Shown: piece by piece, positions 43,436-54,366 of the stretch
Position numbering within the stretch: position 1 is the first letter of the stretch
How the letters are laid out: the number at the start of each line of letters is the position of its first letter
Assembly: GCA_026214975.1 (NCBI GenBank)
Contig: JAOBSW010001141.1
Coordinates: 51,002-115,001, forward strand
Direction of reading: 5' to 3'
DNA length: 64,000 nucleotides
Source of the DNA: Gentiana macrophylla
Lineage: Eukaryota; Streptophyta; Magnoliopsida; Gentianales; Gentianaceae
Program-made: the position numbers and the translations under genes
Notes under the pieces: model-generated
What the model was told of the DNA's origin: nothing
Seen by the model: the letters and a program-made list of their open reading frames with translations, nothing else
The model's database searches: none

Positions 43436-43792
43436 CTTTTGACCAGTGAGTTTGAGTTCGAAGTACTTATGCCACGTTGGTCTATGATAGAATCTTTCAA
43501 TTTCGCAAAGACTTACTTCCTCTACAGGCCTTGGGGTTCCCCTACTACATCCTCGGCCATATCATCTTCTCCTCCTCACTACTCACGCACTTGACTTCAT
43601 CTTCTTCTTCTAAGACAAAGATCCAAAAATCCTTGATACTTTCATGTTGTTGAAATTCTTGAACGATCCTATCAATGGAATCCAACATGAAACATGCATC
43701 CTCTCCATCATCAAAGTTGCTTCATAGTGTCGAAGACATTGAATGCAACTCTCTCTTCGCTCACTCTTAACACCAACTCGCCTTTGTAAACA
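43436..43792 (-). pseudogene. Protease-RT linker, Athila element (frameshifted)
   Basis: About 350 bp with stops in all frames between protease and RT. Short pieces such as GELVLRVSEERVAFNVFD (about 43785-43735) match the linker usually found after Athila protease. Confidence 0.6.
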
Positions 43793-44638
43793 TCAATTAG
43801 CGTTTCTACTAGTGGCCATGAAAGGTCTCCCTAATATCAAGGGCACTTCGTAGTTAGCTTCCATATCTAATACCACAAAGTCGACAGGAAATACAAACTT
43901 TTCAACCCTTACTAGCACATCCTCAACCACTCCACATGGTTCATTGACAGAACGGTCAGCTAATTGCAATGTGATTGAGGTCTTCTTAAGATTTTTCATG
44001 CCTAGCTTCCGAAAAATAGATAGTGGCATCAGGTTCACGCTAGCTCCTAGATCACACAAAGCTTTGTTCAAACATACGCTACCTATGGTGCAGGGAATGA
44101 GAAAGCTTCCCGGATCTTTGCATTTTGGGGGTAACTTATGTTGAAGAATGGCTGAGCATTCCTCATTTAGGCATATGGTCTCTAAATCTAAAAGTTTCCT
44201 TTTAGTTGAGACGGCGTCTTTTAAAAACTTGGTGTACTCAGGCATTTCAGCTAGTGCTTCAACTAGGGGTATATTGATTTGTAACTTACTAAACATATCC
44301 ACGAACTTCTTATACCTCTTATTATCAAACTTAGGCTTCGGCTTTGGTGGAGGATAAGGTAGAGTTGAAGGATCGACATCAGTGAAAATTGGATACTTGT
44401 TATCGTAAAGTTCAACTCTAGGGCCAGCAGGTTCTTTATATGTTCTTTGCATAGGCAAAGACTCGGAAGTATTGGTTTCATTGCTTGGCTCACCATCCTT
44501 ATCCTTTGCGGCTTTCTCTTGTAGGGATGGTGGAGTCACTTCTTTTCCACTTCTTGTCATGATCGCATTCAAATCCTTAGGGTTCTTCTCAGTGTTGCTT
44601 AGCTTGGCCCTCGGGAGGTCTAGTTGAGACTTGCTCAC
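43793..44638 (-). pseudogene. gag end and protease, Athila element
   Basis: A 281-codon open frame on the - strand starts just after gag. It holds NAIMTRSGKEVTPPS, a proline-rich stretch LPYPPPKPKPKFD, LQINIPLVEALAEMPEYTKF and protease with ALCDLGASVNLMPLSIFRKL (about 44075-44015; DLGA in place of DTGA) and EVPLILGRPFMATSR. CDLGASVNLMP is a hallmark of Athila-type elements. The protease would process the Gag-Pol precursor. The frame ends at the ATSRNAN stop, where intact relatives continue. Confidence 0.93.
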
Positions 44639-44639
44639 T

Positions 44640-46069
44640 AGTTGTCCTACCAGTGCGTGAGGTTTTGGACTAGAGCTTCTTGATTGGTCACCTTAGCATC
44701 GGTCTTACGATAATATTGGCTAAAGTTAGTGGCTAAATCAGCCATAGATTTTGAAAGTTGTCCCATATTGTCAAGTGACGACATTACTCGCTTTTTCTAT
44801 CGCAGCCTTCCCAACCAAAAGTTTTAGTTTTCTTTGTGGTACATACGTGGTAGGCGGTTTAGCCTCTCTCCTGCATTAATGTCACTATATCGGAATCCAG
44901 GATGGTTATGATTAGGCATGTACCCTCCCGATATAATTGGCTTCTTCAAGCATCAAAGATTCTCACTTTGAGGTGCTACTCGATTCCAAATTTCCTTTCT
45001 CTACTCTTGTCATCCTCTCTTGCATCCCATCTACCTTATTGTTGATAATGTAAAGTTGTTCTAAGATTTTGGTAGATGCACTATCATCAAATATGTCGCC
45101 GCCATCTTCACAAGAGCTATGTCATTGCCTCCCATTGGCTATTCATCGCTATTTGCTCCATCTTCCCTTGTGCCTCCTCGAGAGATAAAAGAACAAACGC
45201 TCTATTCTTTGGAGGCGTCTACTCTAATTTTCTTAGTCTCTCTCAACCCATGGTAAAAAGTTTGCATTAAAAGCCAAAGAGAGATGTCATGATGAGGACA
45301 CTTCCTCATAGCTTCCTTGAAACGCTCCCAAGCTTGATCAAAACTCTCCCCCAGGTTGTTGCTTAAATCCTAGGATGTCTTGGCGTAACTTAAAGGTTTT
45401 TCCCAAGGGAAATACTTATTCATGAATTTTTGCAACAATTGTTCCCAAGTAGTGATAGATCCAAATTTCTAAAGAGAGAAGCCATTACTTAGCTTTATCT
45501 TTCAAAGTGAAAGGAAAAGCTTAAGACGAATGTTCCCTCCGGGATTAATTCTGGTTTCACTATGCTAACGATCTCCAAGAAATTCGTCACGTGAACACCA
45601 GGATCCTCGTTTTGGACTCCATGAAAAGTAGAATAATTGGTCACCATTTGAATTACATTAGGCCTAGGGTGATAGACTTCCGCAAAGATCTTGCGGTGCT
45701 ACGATAATGGGAATGAATTGTTCAATAGTGGGCGTTGCATAACTTTGCAAAGTGCGCCTCGCTCCTTGAACTAGGGCTTGGTTCTCATTATTAGCATTTG
45801 CATTCACATTATTGGCATTATTAAAAACAGGATTAGGTACCTGGTTTGGATTGACCGGATTGCCTTCCATTTCCGTTTCAGATTCAGAATGCTCAGAATG
45901 ATCGGTTGTATGTCCTTCTTCCACTTCGTGCTCGCTTTCCTCAAGATTTGGATCCTCTTCTCCTTTCTTATCCAGTTCCCTAGCTAACTTCCTATTCCTT
46001 CTTGCGAATTTCTCTATCTCAGGATTATAAGGCTCAAGCGGTTCCTTCGATTTCCGAGTAGCGTACTAT
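44640..46069 (-). pseudogene. gag, Athila element (broken)
   Basis: The N-terminal part (46069-45664) reads YATRKSKEPLEPYNPEIEKF, an acidic stretch, and then an N-rich stretch (NPVFNNANNVNANANNEN). Downstream short frames give EDPGVHVTNFLEIVSIVKPE (about 45630-45560), matching the Athila gag block EDP..HL..FLEI. The rest down to 44640 is full of stops, and gag motifs cannot be followed continuously. No clear start ATG is visible; the expected start codon near 46069 is mutated or lies upstream. Confidence 0.75.
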
Positions 46070-46390
46070 AAAATAATAAACAACAATAAAACAATTAATC
46101 ACTAGTAAAGGCTTGGCCTTTAACTAACTAAATAAAACTAAAACAGGCTCGAAATAAGTTTGAGAAAAGAAAACGTAATTAAAAGCGAAAATGTAATATT
46201 GTAAAGCGATCTGTAAGCGAAACATAAAGAAAACAAATTCTCGTCGATCGAGAATCGTGGTTCGGTCGATCAACGCTTTTTTTTAATTTATTTTTACGAT
46301 TAATCGTTTTAATATACAGACACTTATTCACAGAATATTCACGAATCCAGTTCTAACAAAATAAGCTATATCTCAATCTAATGACTCGAG

Positions 46391-46408
46391 TCCCCGGCAA
46401 CGGTGCCA
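46391..46408 (-). promoter_or_regulatory. Primer-binding site (tRNA-Asp), Athila element
   Basis: TCCCCGGCAACGGTGCCA matches the tRNA-Asp 3' end at 17 of 18 positions and lies seven bases inside the LTR edge (46416). Confidence 0.93.
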
Positions 46409-46415
46409 AAAAACT

Positions 46416-48016
46416 TGATTGAGGTCAAGTTAAATTATTAACTCGATGCCTACTAACACACTAGCAAGAGAACTAGGTTCAATTGTAGTATAGCCAGATA
46501 GAGTCGAGGTCGATCCCACAGAGACTCGGCACAAATAAAACACAACTTTATCCTATTAGAACTAAATTGAAAGGATGGTCTACGACCAACTAAATGCAGT
46601 AAATAAAATAGTGACAACCACAAGACACAAAAGACCACGAAGACAAACTAAAAACTACTAAAACACGGATAATACGGTTGATATTATCTAAACAAATAGT
46701 ATTGATTACGCTAGTAGATTATAACTCCCCCATGTGAATTATGATGATAACGAGATAAAACAAACGTTAAGGATTAATTATTATGACTACGGGAGTCATC
46801 CCCTAAGGTAGATTTAGCTCCGGTTAGGCCATCTAAATCATCGTGCCTCCATTACGTGACTTCGCTTTTTAATGCCTCCATCTCATATAACTTCTGACAC
46901 AATTACGAAACTAGGGATGCCGGTATAAACCGTAACCTCATCTAAGCAACATTCCTAGGGTAAGGCGTACTTCTTAGATGCCGATTCAATCTATATCCTA
47001 AGTAACAATCACTTTTGAGTTTCATGTTAAATTATGATGACAAATAATTAAGTTGATCAGTTTAATTACTCGTTTTAATTCCAAATCAGAGAATCGACGT
47101 AGTCGGCCGATCATAATATTGCCCTCACACATCACCACGCTCGGTCGATCGAACGACAAAGACTCGGGCGACCGGAGTGACATGTCTTGGTCGACCGAAC
47201 ACAGTTCGGTGTTGGTACAAATCATGATTACTTCTTAACGTTTCTAACCTAAACACATGGGTTCGTAAATTAATCTACATCACGCAATCAATACAAATAA
47301 AACTACTCCATAATAAAATACATCAGATCTACGAATAAAGATTGCATAATTGAATAGTCATACCCTCGAAGACGAGAGTGACTCCCACCCTTTAATGCGC
47401 TCCCCAACCGGAGAATCCAATGAATCCACAATGAACGAACATAAAGAAAAGAAAAGAAAACTAAAACTTAAAAACTCAAATTGTATAAATTGTTTTGTGT
47501 TGTAGTGGTGTGTCTTCTCAATTCCGTAGCTGCTGTTTATATAGGAGTTGTAGCCGACATAGGGAGAATCCAGAAGATATGCACGCATTAATCTGATTAG
47601 GCTCGGGTGACCGAACAATACGCCGGTCGACCGAATGGCATGGCTCGGTCGACCGAGCCTCCTCTTTACGCCGCTTTTAAATTACACTTCGGCTTGACTT
47701 GTTCCCCACTTCACTCTTCTATGCTGATCTGATTTGTCTCTTCATTAATGCTCCGATTTCCTTCTCTTTTATCTTGAGATTTCTCGATTGCGTGATAATT
47801 ATCTTCCCGATTCGGTATGATCTGCAAAATCGTATTTATCACACAATTAATTGCTCTTTATAATAAAAACAAACTAAATACCAATTATCACATTAATAAT
47901 CACTTATCATTAAATAATACATATAAACAAGTGATTTAATACGAAATATATATATAATTAACTCCGATTTAAGGTTATAATTGATGACATAAATAGGTAT
48001 ATTTTAACTGTCATCA
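46416..48016 (-). repeat. 5' LTR of Athila element (1601 bp)
   Basis: TGATTGAGGTCAAGTT...TTTAACTGTCATCA. Nearly identical to 35663-37257; differences are mostly one-base indels and substitutions. Palindromes at 47139-47200 and 47606-47660. Confidence 0.95.
47538..47543 (-). promoter_or_regulatory. TATA box of Athila element
   Basis: The - strand reads CTCCTATATAAACAGCAGC. It is placed 70-120 bp downstream of the palindromes at 47606-47660 on that strand, the same spacing as in the non-autonomous element. Confidence 0.7.
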
Positions 48017-49132
48017 ATATCCCTGAACGGAAATGGGATAAGATCACGATGGATTTCATCACCGGTCTACCAAAGACAAAGAGTGGACATGATTCGATTT
48101 GGGTGATTGTGGATAGATTGACCAAATTAGCCCACTTCTTGCCAACGAAAGTTTATATGTCATTGAAGAAGATGATGACACTATACTTGGATAATATAGT
48201 GAAGTTGCACGGAGTACCTATCTCGATAGTTTCATATCGTGACAGTCAGTTTGTCAGTCGATTTTGGGAAAGTTTGCAAAGGGCCTTAGGTCCGAAGTTG
48301 GATTTAAGTACGGCCTTCCATCCTCAGACAGACGGACAATTAGAAAGGACCATCCAAACACTTGAAGAGTTTGCCTACAACAATAGCTTGTGTTTTCTAA
48401 GTAGGCGGATCATGGGATGATTACCTACCTGTAGCAGAGTTTGCCTACAACAATAGTTACCATGCAAGCATAGGCATGTCACCGTTCGAAGCTTTGTATG
48501 GTAGAAGATGTCGAACACCGCTATTTTAGGATGAAGTCGGGGAAAGACAAGTCACCGGGCTGGAATTGGTTGAGCAAGAAAAATAAAGAGTTCAGTTGGT
48601 TAAGAAGAATCTGAAGGCAGCACAAGATAGACAGAAAAGTTGGGCAGACGTCAGAAGAAGACCGCTTGAGTTTGAAGTTGGTGAAAGAGTTTATCTGCGA
48701 GCTTCACCAATGAAAGGAGTTAACGTTTTGGAGAAAAAGGAAAGCTAAGCCCAAGATATGTTGGACCGTTTGAGATTCTGGAAAGAGTTGGACCATTGGC
48801 ATATAAGTTGAAACTACCGGAATCTATGTCAAGAGTTCATAGCGTGTTTCATGTATCGATGTTAAACAAGTGTTTGACCAAGATGGATGTTGAAGCTACA
48901 GTTGATCCGGAAGTTCTTCAAGATAATCTTGCGTATGATGAGAAACCGATCAGAATTTTGGACCAGAAGGAAAAGATTATTAAGAGACGGTTGATCTCTT
49001 TGGTTTTGATGCAATGGAGCAATCATTCTCCCGAGGAGGCAACTTGGGAAGTTGAAGACGATATGATCAATGAGTTCCCAGATTTTATGGACTTACCAGG
49101 TATGTTCCAGTTTCGAGGACGAAACTCTTTTT
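48017..49132 (+). pseudogene. Integrase core and chromodomain, chromovirus copy 2 (second part)
   Basis: It continues from 35662 after the Athila insertion (ATATC duplicated). 48049-48420 has MDFITGLPKTKSGHDSIWVI (first aspartate), VSYRDSQFVS (second) and [17 protein letters not shown] (glutamate). From 48478 [13 protein letters not shown] and a long helix; from 48796 AYKLKLPESMSRVHSVFHVS; then a tail with IKRRLISLVLMQWSNHSPEE and ATWEVEDDMINEFPDF (about 48975-49085), a chromodomain-like end. Breaks lie at 48420, 48530, 48585 and 48735. A 20 bp block, GAGTTTGCCTACAACAATAG, stands at 48367 as well as at its proper place 48440. Confidence 0.92.
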
Positions 49133-49145
49133 AAAGGGGAAGGAA
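49133..49145 (+). promoter_or_regulatory. Polypurine tract, chromovirus copy 2
   Basis: AAAGGGGAAGGAA directly before the LTR start TGTAATATTCCG. Confidence 0.9.
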
Positions 49146-49354
49146 TGTAATATTCCGATTTTCGGGAAAGGGCAGACGTGTCATTTTGCGAAAACGAAAT
49201 ATTGGGCTCAGTTCCTTTTATTCGGAGTTTAAGTATTTACTAAAATATCTGTATGTATGGCCGAAATATATATGTATATTTTAAGTGAAATTCAGATTTC
49301 TTTTCCTAAATTAAAAAGGGTAATTAGGGAAAAAGGTAATTAGGTTATAATTTG
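49146..49354 (+). repeat. 3' LTR of chromovirus copy 2, first 209 bp
   Basis: It matches 30535-30740. It is broken at AATTTG by the Sirevirus; ATTTG (49350-49354) should be the left target duplication, with the other copy beyond the window. Confidence 0.92.
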
Positions 49355-51058
49355 TGTTGGTCCCTTGAAAAGGCTTTGGTTAAGTTTAGAGGGGGGGTGA
49401 ATAAACTTAACACTTAAAACTTTTGGGAGTTAACAAACTCAAGAACTTCAAAGAAATCACGATACCTCAAGAGTCTGTCGACACCTCAATAGCCTCACGA
49501 TGCCTCAAAGAGTTCACTTGATAGTTGAGTGTACTGAATTTGTGCAGCGGAATTCTATCAAAAATTAAGCCTTATTACTTGTTTTTAAATATGATACTAT
49601 GTGTTAGATACTCAGAATTGTATGTGTGTGAGTTCAGTTGCTAGATTCAGTAGAGTGATGTGCTTGATATACTAAATGCAGAATGTAAGTGCAGAAAGTA
49701 AGTAAGCAGATTTTATAGTGGTTCCAGGTGGTGTAATCCTGTCAGTCCACTCTTCTCCTGTGATGTTGGAGGTAATTCTTTAGAGATCTTTGATGTATCT
49801 GTTACAAAGATTCCTAAGTTGCTTGTCCTTCACCAATAACTATGGCTTCACAAACTGAACACTTGGAACAAGTAGGATTACTGCTCCAAAGTCTTCCACT
49901 GGTCCTTGAAGGGTAGGATTGCCTCTTCACCAGCTCCACCACAAACAACAGTCTTTCACACCTATCAGATGCTTCACTGTCCTCAGTAGGTTCTTGTGAA
50001 AGAAGGATTGAATCAAGTAAATGATTCAGTTGCAGCAGCTTGATTAGGATGATATAATCAGCAGCTTGCAGTCTTCAAGTGTGTAAACTTGATGTAGCTT
50101 GAATACTGAATACACTTGAAGATTTTCTCTGGATTAGTAGCTTTAAGCTCAGTAAGTTCAGCAGGGTGTTCTTGAAGCTCAGAATTTTCTCTTATATTTT
50201 TCTCTTAATTTTCATCATCTTTTTCTGAGTTGGAAGTCCTCTATTTATAGGTAGGAGTGCATGTGACCTCTATTTGAAATTCAAATATAACCGTTCCTGG
50301 TTTTTGTCCCATTTGACTTTCTTTATGTCACTATTCATAGGGATCGATAATATCGTAATCCTTTTGATGTAATGCATCTGGCCCACCCTTTGACTTGCAA
50401 CCATTGGATAAAATTCTGAATCATACCAACGTTCTTTTAATCTCAGCCATTGATTTGTTTGATAAATCAGAGGTAGTTGGCTGTCCTTATCCATGTAATC
50501 TTCCAATGTAAACTTGAATTAACCGAGGTATATATATCAGGTTCATCGGTCTGCTGAGATACATATCAGTCTGCTGAATTATAATCTGCTATGTATAAAA
50601 CACAATACAGCAGACTTCTTTTATCTAACTTTTAATTGTGAATTTAGATTACATCTTTTTGCAAATAACTAAGTTCCAATCACCATCCAACTTAAGGAAC
50701 TTAGACCTTCTACACAAGGTATATGCAATCAGTTTAGGTCATCACAGACTTGCCTAAGTTCTGATTCCATATCCTTGACTTCAATTACTAAGTTTGATCC
50801 CTTAGCCTTCATTTACTGAGTTTGACCCCTCAGCCTTTCGCCTTCAAGAGTTTCGACTAGTGTAATTGACCAATTTACCCTATCGACTAGACTCATCTCT
50901 TTGATATAAATCAGCTGACCTTTACAGTGCTTGTTTGATCAAACCTATACAAAGATCAAACTCTAATAAACTTATACATTTGATCTAGAAATCTTTTTGC
51001 CTTTGCACTATAACAGTTACTTTGGCACTCATCACTAAAACTTAAAATAAGTCCAACA
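49355..51058 (-). repeat. 3' LTR of Sirevirus (1704 bp)
   Basis: TGTTGGTCCCTTGAAAAGG...AATAAGTCCAACA, same family as the solo LTR at 39731-41448 (by eye about 85% alike). The - strand box CTATAAATAG is at 50241-50250. Confidence 0.93.
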
Positions 51059-51078
51059 ATTTCCCCTTTTTTGGTGAT
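51059..51078 (-). promoter_or_regulatory. Polypurine tract, Sirevirus
   Basis: The - strand reads ATCACCAAAAAAGGGGAAAT just before the LTR (TGTTGGACTT), a tract typical of Sireviruses. Confidence 0.88.
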
Positions 51079-52056
51079 GATGCCACTACCCTCTCCTAAC
51101 AGCAAAGCAAAAAGAAATAAAACAAAAACAGACAAATTTCAGATGTGTCTCATTAAAATCATTTGTTCAAGTATTACAGTCTAGATTCAGCAAAGAGAAA
51201 ATGTAAAGTATGCTGATATACTGTCTTCTTTCCCTTTCTTGTCTTTCCCTCTAAACTTGCTCTTGGTAGGTTCTAATTGTGACATCCCGACTTTTCAGAA
51301 AAGGGCAAAAGAGTCTTTTAACAAATTTAGATTTTCGGGTTATTTAATTAACCGGTTTAAAGTATATTTATATATATGTATATATATTTGAAACCTAAAT
51401 TTAAAAGAATTTTGGGGTCGGTTCCCTTTTATCCGGAGTTAAGTATTTGGATGTGCATATATATATATATGCTCGCATTTATATAAATATATAAATGTAT
51501 AGAAAGATATGAGTTTTGTTATTTAAGGGTGTTTATGGAAAAACTAAAGTTTTTGGGAATGGGTATTTAAGGGGAAAATTTACAAGGATTAACCTTTAAC
51601 CTAATCAAAAATCAGAATTTTGTCTCCATGTTCTTCCTTGGTGCGCCACTTTTGAGGAGAAGAATAGGGCTTGGACGACTTTGGCAATTTCTAAGAGAGA
51701 GATTAACCGTTTTCAGATCAGACGAGAGTTTTGGAGTGGCGGTGAAGAGGACATCGTTTGGATATCTGTTGTGTTGTTAAAGCTGCAGAATTTTAGAGGC
51801 TTTGATCAGATTTCTGGGCTGCAAATAGGTAAGAAAAACTAATCCTACGTTTTCAATGGTCGGTTATAAGGACTTGATCAATTTTGAGATATTTTGATGT
51901 TAGAAATGTGAGTTTTGCTTTGGTTAATGACTAGGGATGAATTGGTACTCCTAGATAAGGTTATATGTGCTTTACTGTGTTGTTTTTGCTGATAATTGGG
52001 TCAGAAACGTTTTGGGAATCGTGTTGAAGGTTTTAGGGTTCTAGTCGAAACCCAGG

Positions 52057-52229
52057 CGGACGGGCGTCCGGATTCACTGGACGGGCGTCTGCCTTGATTT
52101 CCTTTCAGACGGGCGTCCAGTTACACTGGACGGGCGTCTGAGGTGTTATTTTGGATTCAGGATGTAAAATTCTTGGTGGACGGGCGTCTGAGTGTTTGGA
52201 CGGGCGTCCAGTACCCCAAAACGGGCGTC
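52057..52229. repeat. GGACG-GG-CGTCC inverted-repeat cluster in solo LTR
   Basis: Seven copies of a 10-14 bp inverted repeat built on GACGGGCGTC (arms GACG and CGTC, centre GG), such as CGGACGGGCGTCCG (52057-52070), CAGACGGGCGTCCAG and CTGGACGGGCGTCTG. They lie 780-950 bp from the LTR start, where the two other chromovirus LTRs carry their own, different palindromes. Confidence 0.88.
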
Positions 52230-52369
52230 CAGTGGTGTTGTTTTCCTTTTTGGTAATTGTTGTTCAACCTTATGAACATATTTTGGGAGTCATGTTTTGA
52301 TGGGTCAGGGATATTGACATCACTGTGGGTTTTGGATTTTGGGCATTGAAGTTCGTAGACCCGTAGTGG

Positions 52370-52526
52370 TTGGGCCGGATAGGGTAGCTCCCGAAGCCGG
52401 GAACCCGGGAAGGTTTCCTTACGACTTCAATGACCTTAACGTATTTGGGGAGTTGCAGACAGTGGTGTGGTCGGGCCGGATAGGGTAGCACCCGAAGCCG
52501 GGAACCCGGGAAGGTTTCCTTGCACC
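52370..52526 (+). repeat. Two direct copies of a 58 bp GC-rich block
   Basis: GGCCGGATAGGGTAGC, then CCCGAAGCCGGGAACCCGGG and AAGGTTTCCTT stand at about 52373 and again at about 52474, with 43 bp between them. CCCGAAGCCGGG and CCCGGG are themselves palindromic or nearly so. Confidence 0.85.
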
Positions 52527-54366
52527 CCAGTACGTGATGGTCCGTCTAGTTATGGTACCATTGGATGACCTTTAGGATCCTCCTCTTTAGGGGCTGACCC
52601 TTTTGAGGGATGTGCACATTCGGGACCTTTAGGTATGGATAGTTGTGATGTATTGTATCCTCTATGGGTTGGTTGTATCCTTTATGGATTGGTTGATTCT
52701 TTCATGGGTTGGTTTAGTCCTCGGTTAACCTGAGTGGGTTGGTTTTGACATATGGTTGGAAAGTTTTACTTTCCTTGTAGCTTGGATTTTTGAATGTTAG
52801 TGGTGTTTTCGAATACATGGTTTGTGAAAGCTTGGTTGAACAAGTGCACGATCTTATCTTGTATATACTGGATTTATTCTTACTCAACTTTATAGTTGAC
52901 GGTTTCTACTTTTGGTGGACCCTGCTATGATCCATTTATGGGGAGCAGATTCTTAGCAGGTATTTTCTTTGGATGTCTGCTTGTTGCTGGGATGTCGCGG
53001 GGATTTGAGAGCCACGTAGTCGCAGTCACATGTTTCCATTTTATTTGGATTTTGAATTTTTAGATTTTGACGTTCCCGCATGTTTTTCATTTTTGTTCCT
53101 GGAAATTGTACTTATTTTAACATGTTAAATAATGAATGGTGGATATTTATTTCTCTGTTGTGGAAAGTTGGGTATTACTGCCACGACTTTGTGTCGTGAG
53201 AGTGGCACTACGGTGACCAATACCGGCGGCCGACGGGATTGGAAACCGGGGTGTTACACTAATCTCTTCTATCATGTCTCTCATCCACTCATTCTCAATC
53301 AAAGTGAAATCAATGTAAGGATTCACTTCTTTCCACCAGCTCCATGCTTCAGGCAGGATGAGATTGATCTGATTATCCCTGAACCCAAATTTCATGTATA
53401 ATTCCTTGAATTCAGCAAGTGAGTCTTTTGCCTTAGTGATAGGTAAAATCCTTTCACCTCTACCACTTCTTCCACCTCTTCCACCTCTTTGAGTTGCCCT
53501 TAAGGCTTTAATCCTTGCTTCCCAAAACATCAATCCCAAGAAAGAGCTTAAACCTTCATGAAATCCCTTGTCATGATAAGGTTTCCTTCTGTTGTAGTAC
53601 TCCTTCTTGTATTGTCTAAGGAGATCATCAGTAAGTTGAACTCTGCCAGGTGCAGGTTCCCTGAATGCATTTATCTCATTCTCCCATCTTTTCTGTGCAA
53701 AGATCCTTGCAGCCTCTTTTGCTACTGCTGTTTGACCCTCTTCCCCTTTAGTGACATCATCAACAAATCAGTACAGCAGGCCATGAACAATCTCCTGTGT
53801 GATAATCAGATTACTCAGTTGTCCCTCCATAATTTCAGTTCTAGTATCAACTGCAGTAATCCTTGATTGTAAAGTCTGCTCCAGTAGATTGATCCTCTCA
53901 GTAAGTTTAGGATCCAATCCAAAGAGAGTTGAGATGTTCCAAAGCAGCGACCTCAGCAGCTTAGGTGTTTCAAACAAGCTTGACCCGGGTTTACGTGGAT
54001 GGATTCCAATTGATTTTGCAGAAACTTTTCTTTCAGTGTATTCCCTTGCTTGATGCCTTTCATTTCCTTTGTAAGATCTACAAGAGCATATTGATTTGAG
54101 GTGATATTAGAGGCAACAGTTTCTGTAGTCCTCCCTCTATTCTCCACCAAATTTATCAGATCATCAAATCTCTGCTCTTGCCTGTCCAGTTGAGTTCTTA
54201 GATTGGCAATATCATTTCTGACAGTTCTCAACTCTTCCAGGACATGTGCTGGTACTCCACCAGTCATTCCTCCAGCAGCTCCATCAGTAGGCTCTTCTAC
54301 TTTCTAATTTTGCCTCTGTTTGCTGATTACCATTTCCCAACTCATATCCAGTCCAGCAGGGTTAGG

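Larger units (their letters stand above)
35663..48016 (-). mobile_element. Athila-type Ty3/gypsy retrotransposon, 12.35 kb, nested in chromovirus copy 2
   Basis: LTRs 46416-48016 (5' on the - strand) and 35663-37257 (3'), target duplication ATATC (35658-35662, 48017-48021), tRNA-Asp PBS, PPT, and gag, protease, RT, RNase H and integrase on the - strand are all present. A Sirevirus solo LTR (39731-41448) cuts the integrase; without it the element is about 10.6 kb. The LTRs look about 98-99% alike, so insertion is recent, yet the genes have many frameshifts. Athila assignment rests on the protease and integrase motifs and the PBS. Confidence 0.96.
30535..49354 (+). mobile_element. Chromovirus-type Ty3/gypsy retrotransposon, copy 2 (split by Athila and Sirevirus insertions)
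   Basis: 5' LTR (30535-32700), initiator-Met PBS (32703), protease to integrase start (33324-35662), an Athila element (35663-48016) with target duplication ATATC, the rest of integrase and chromodomain (48017-49133), PPT, and the first 209 bp of the 3' LTR (49146-49354) form one element. The 3' LTR is cut by the Sirevirus, so the remainder lies beyond the window. Gag is nearly all missing. It is the same family as 1-4818. Confidence 0.93.
51278..53258 (+). repeat. Solo LTR, chromovirus-type, 1981 bp
   Basis: TGTGACATCCCGACTTTTCAG...ACCGGGGTGTTACA with target duplication CTAAT (51273-51277, 53259-53263). It resembles the LTRs at 2627 and 30535 in ends (TGT..TTACA), the opening AAAAGGGCA, a TATTTAAG box (51560) and a donor-like AATAGGTAAGAAAA (51826), but is a different family. 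It has the palindrome cluster 52057-52229 and a 58 bp duplication (52373, 52474). Confidence 0.93.
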
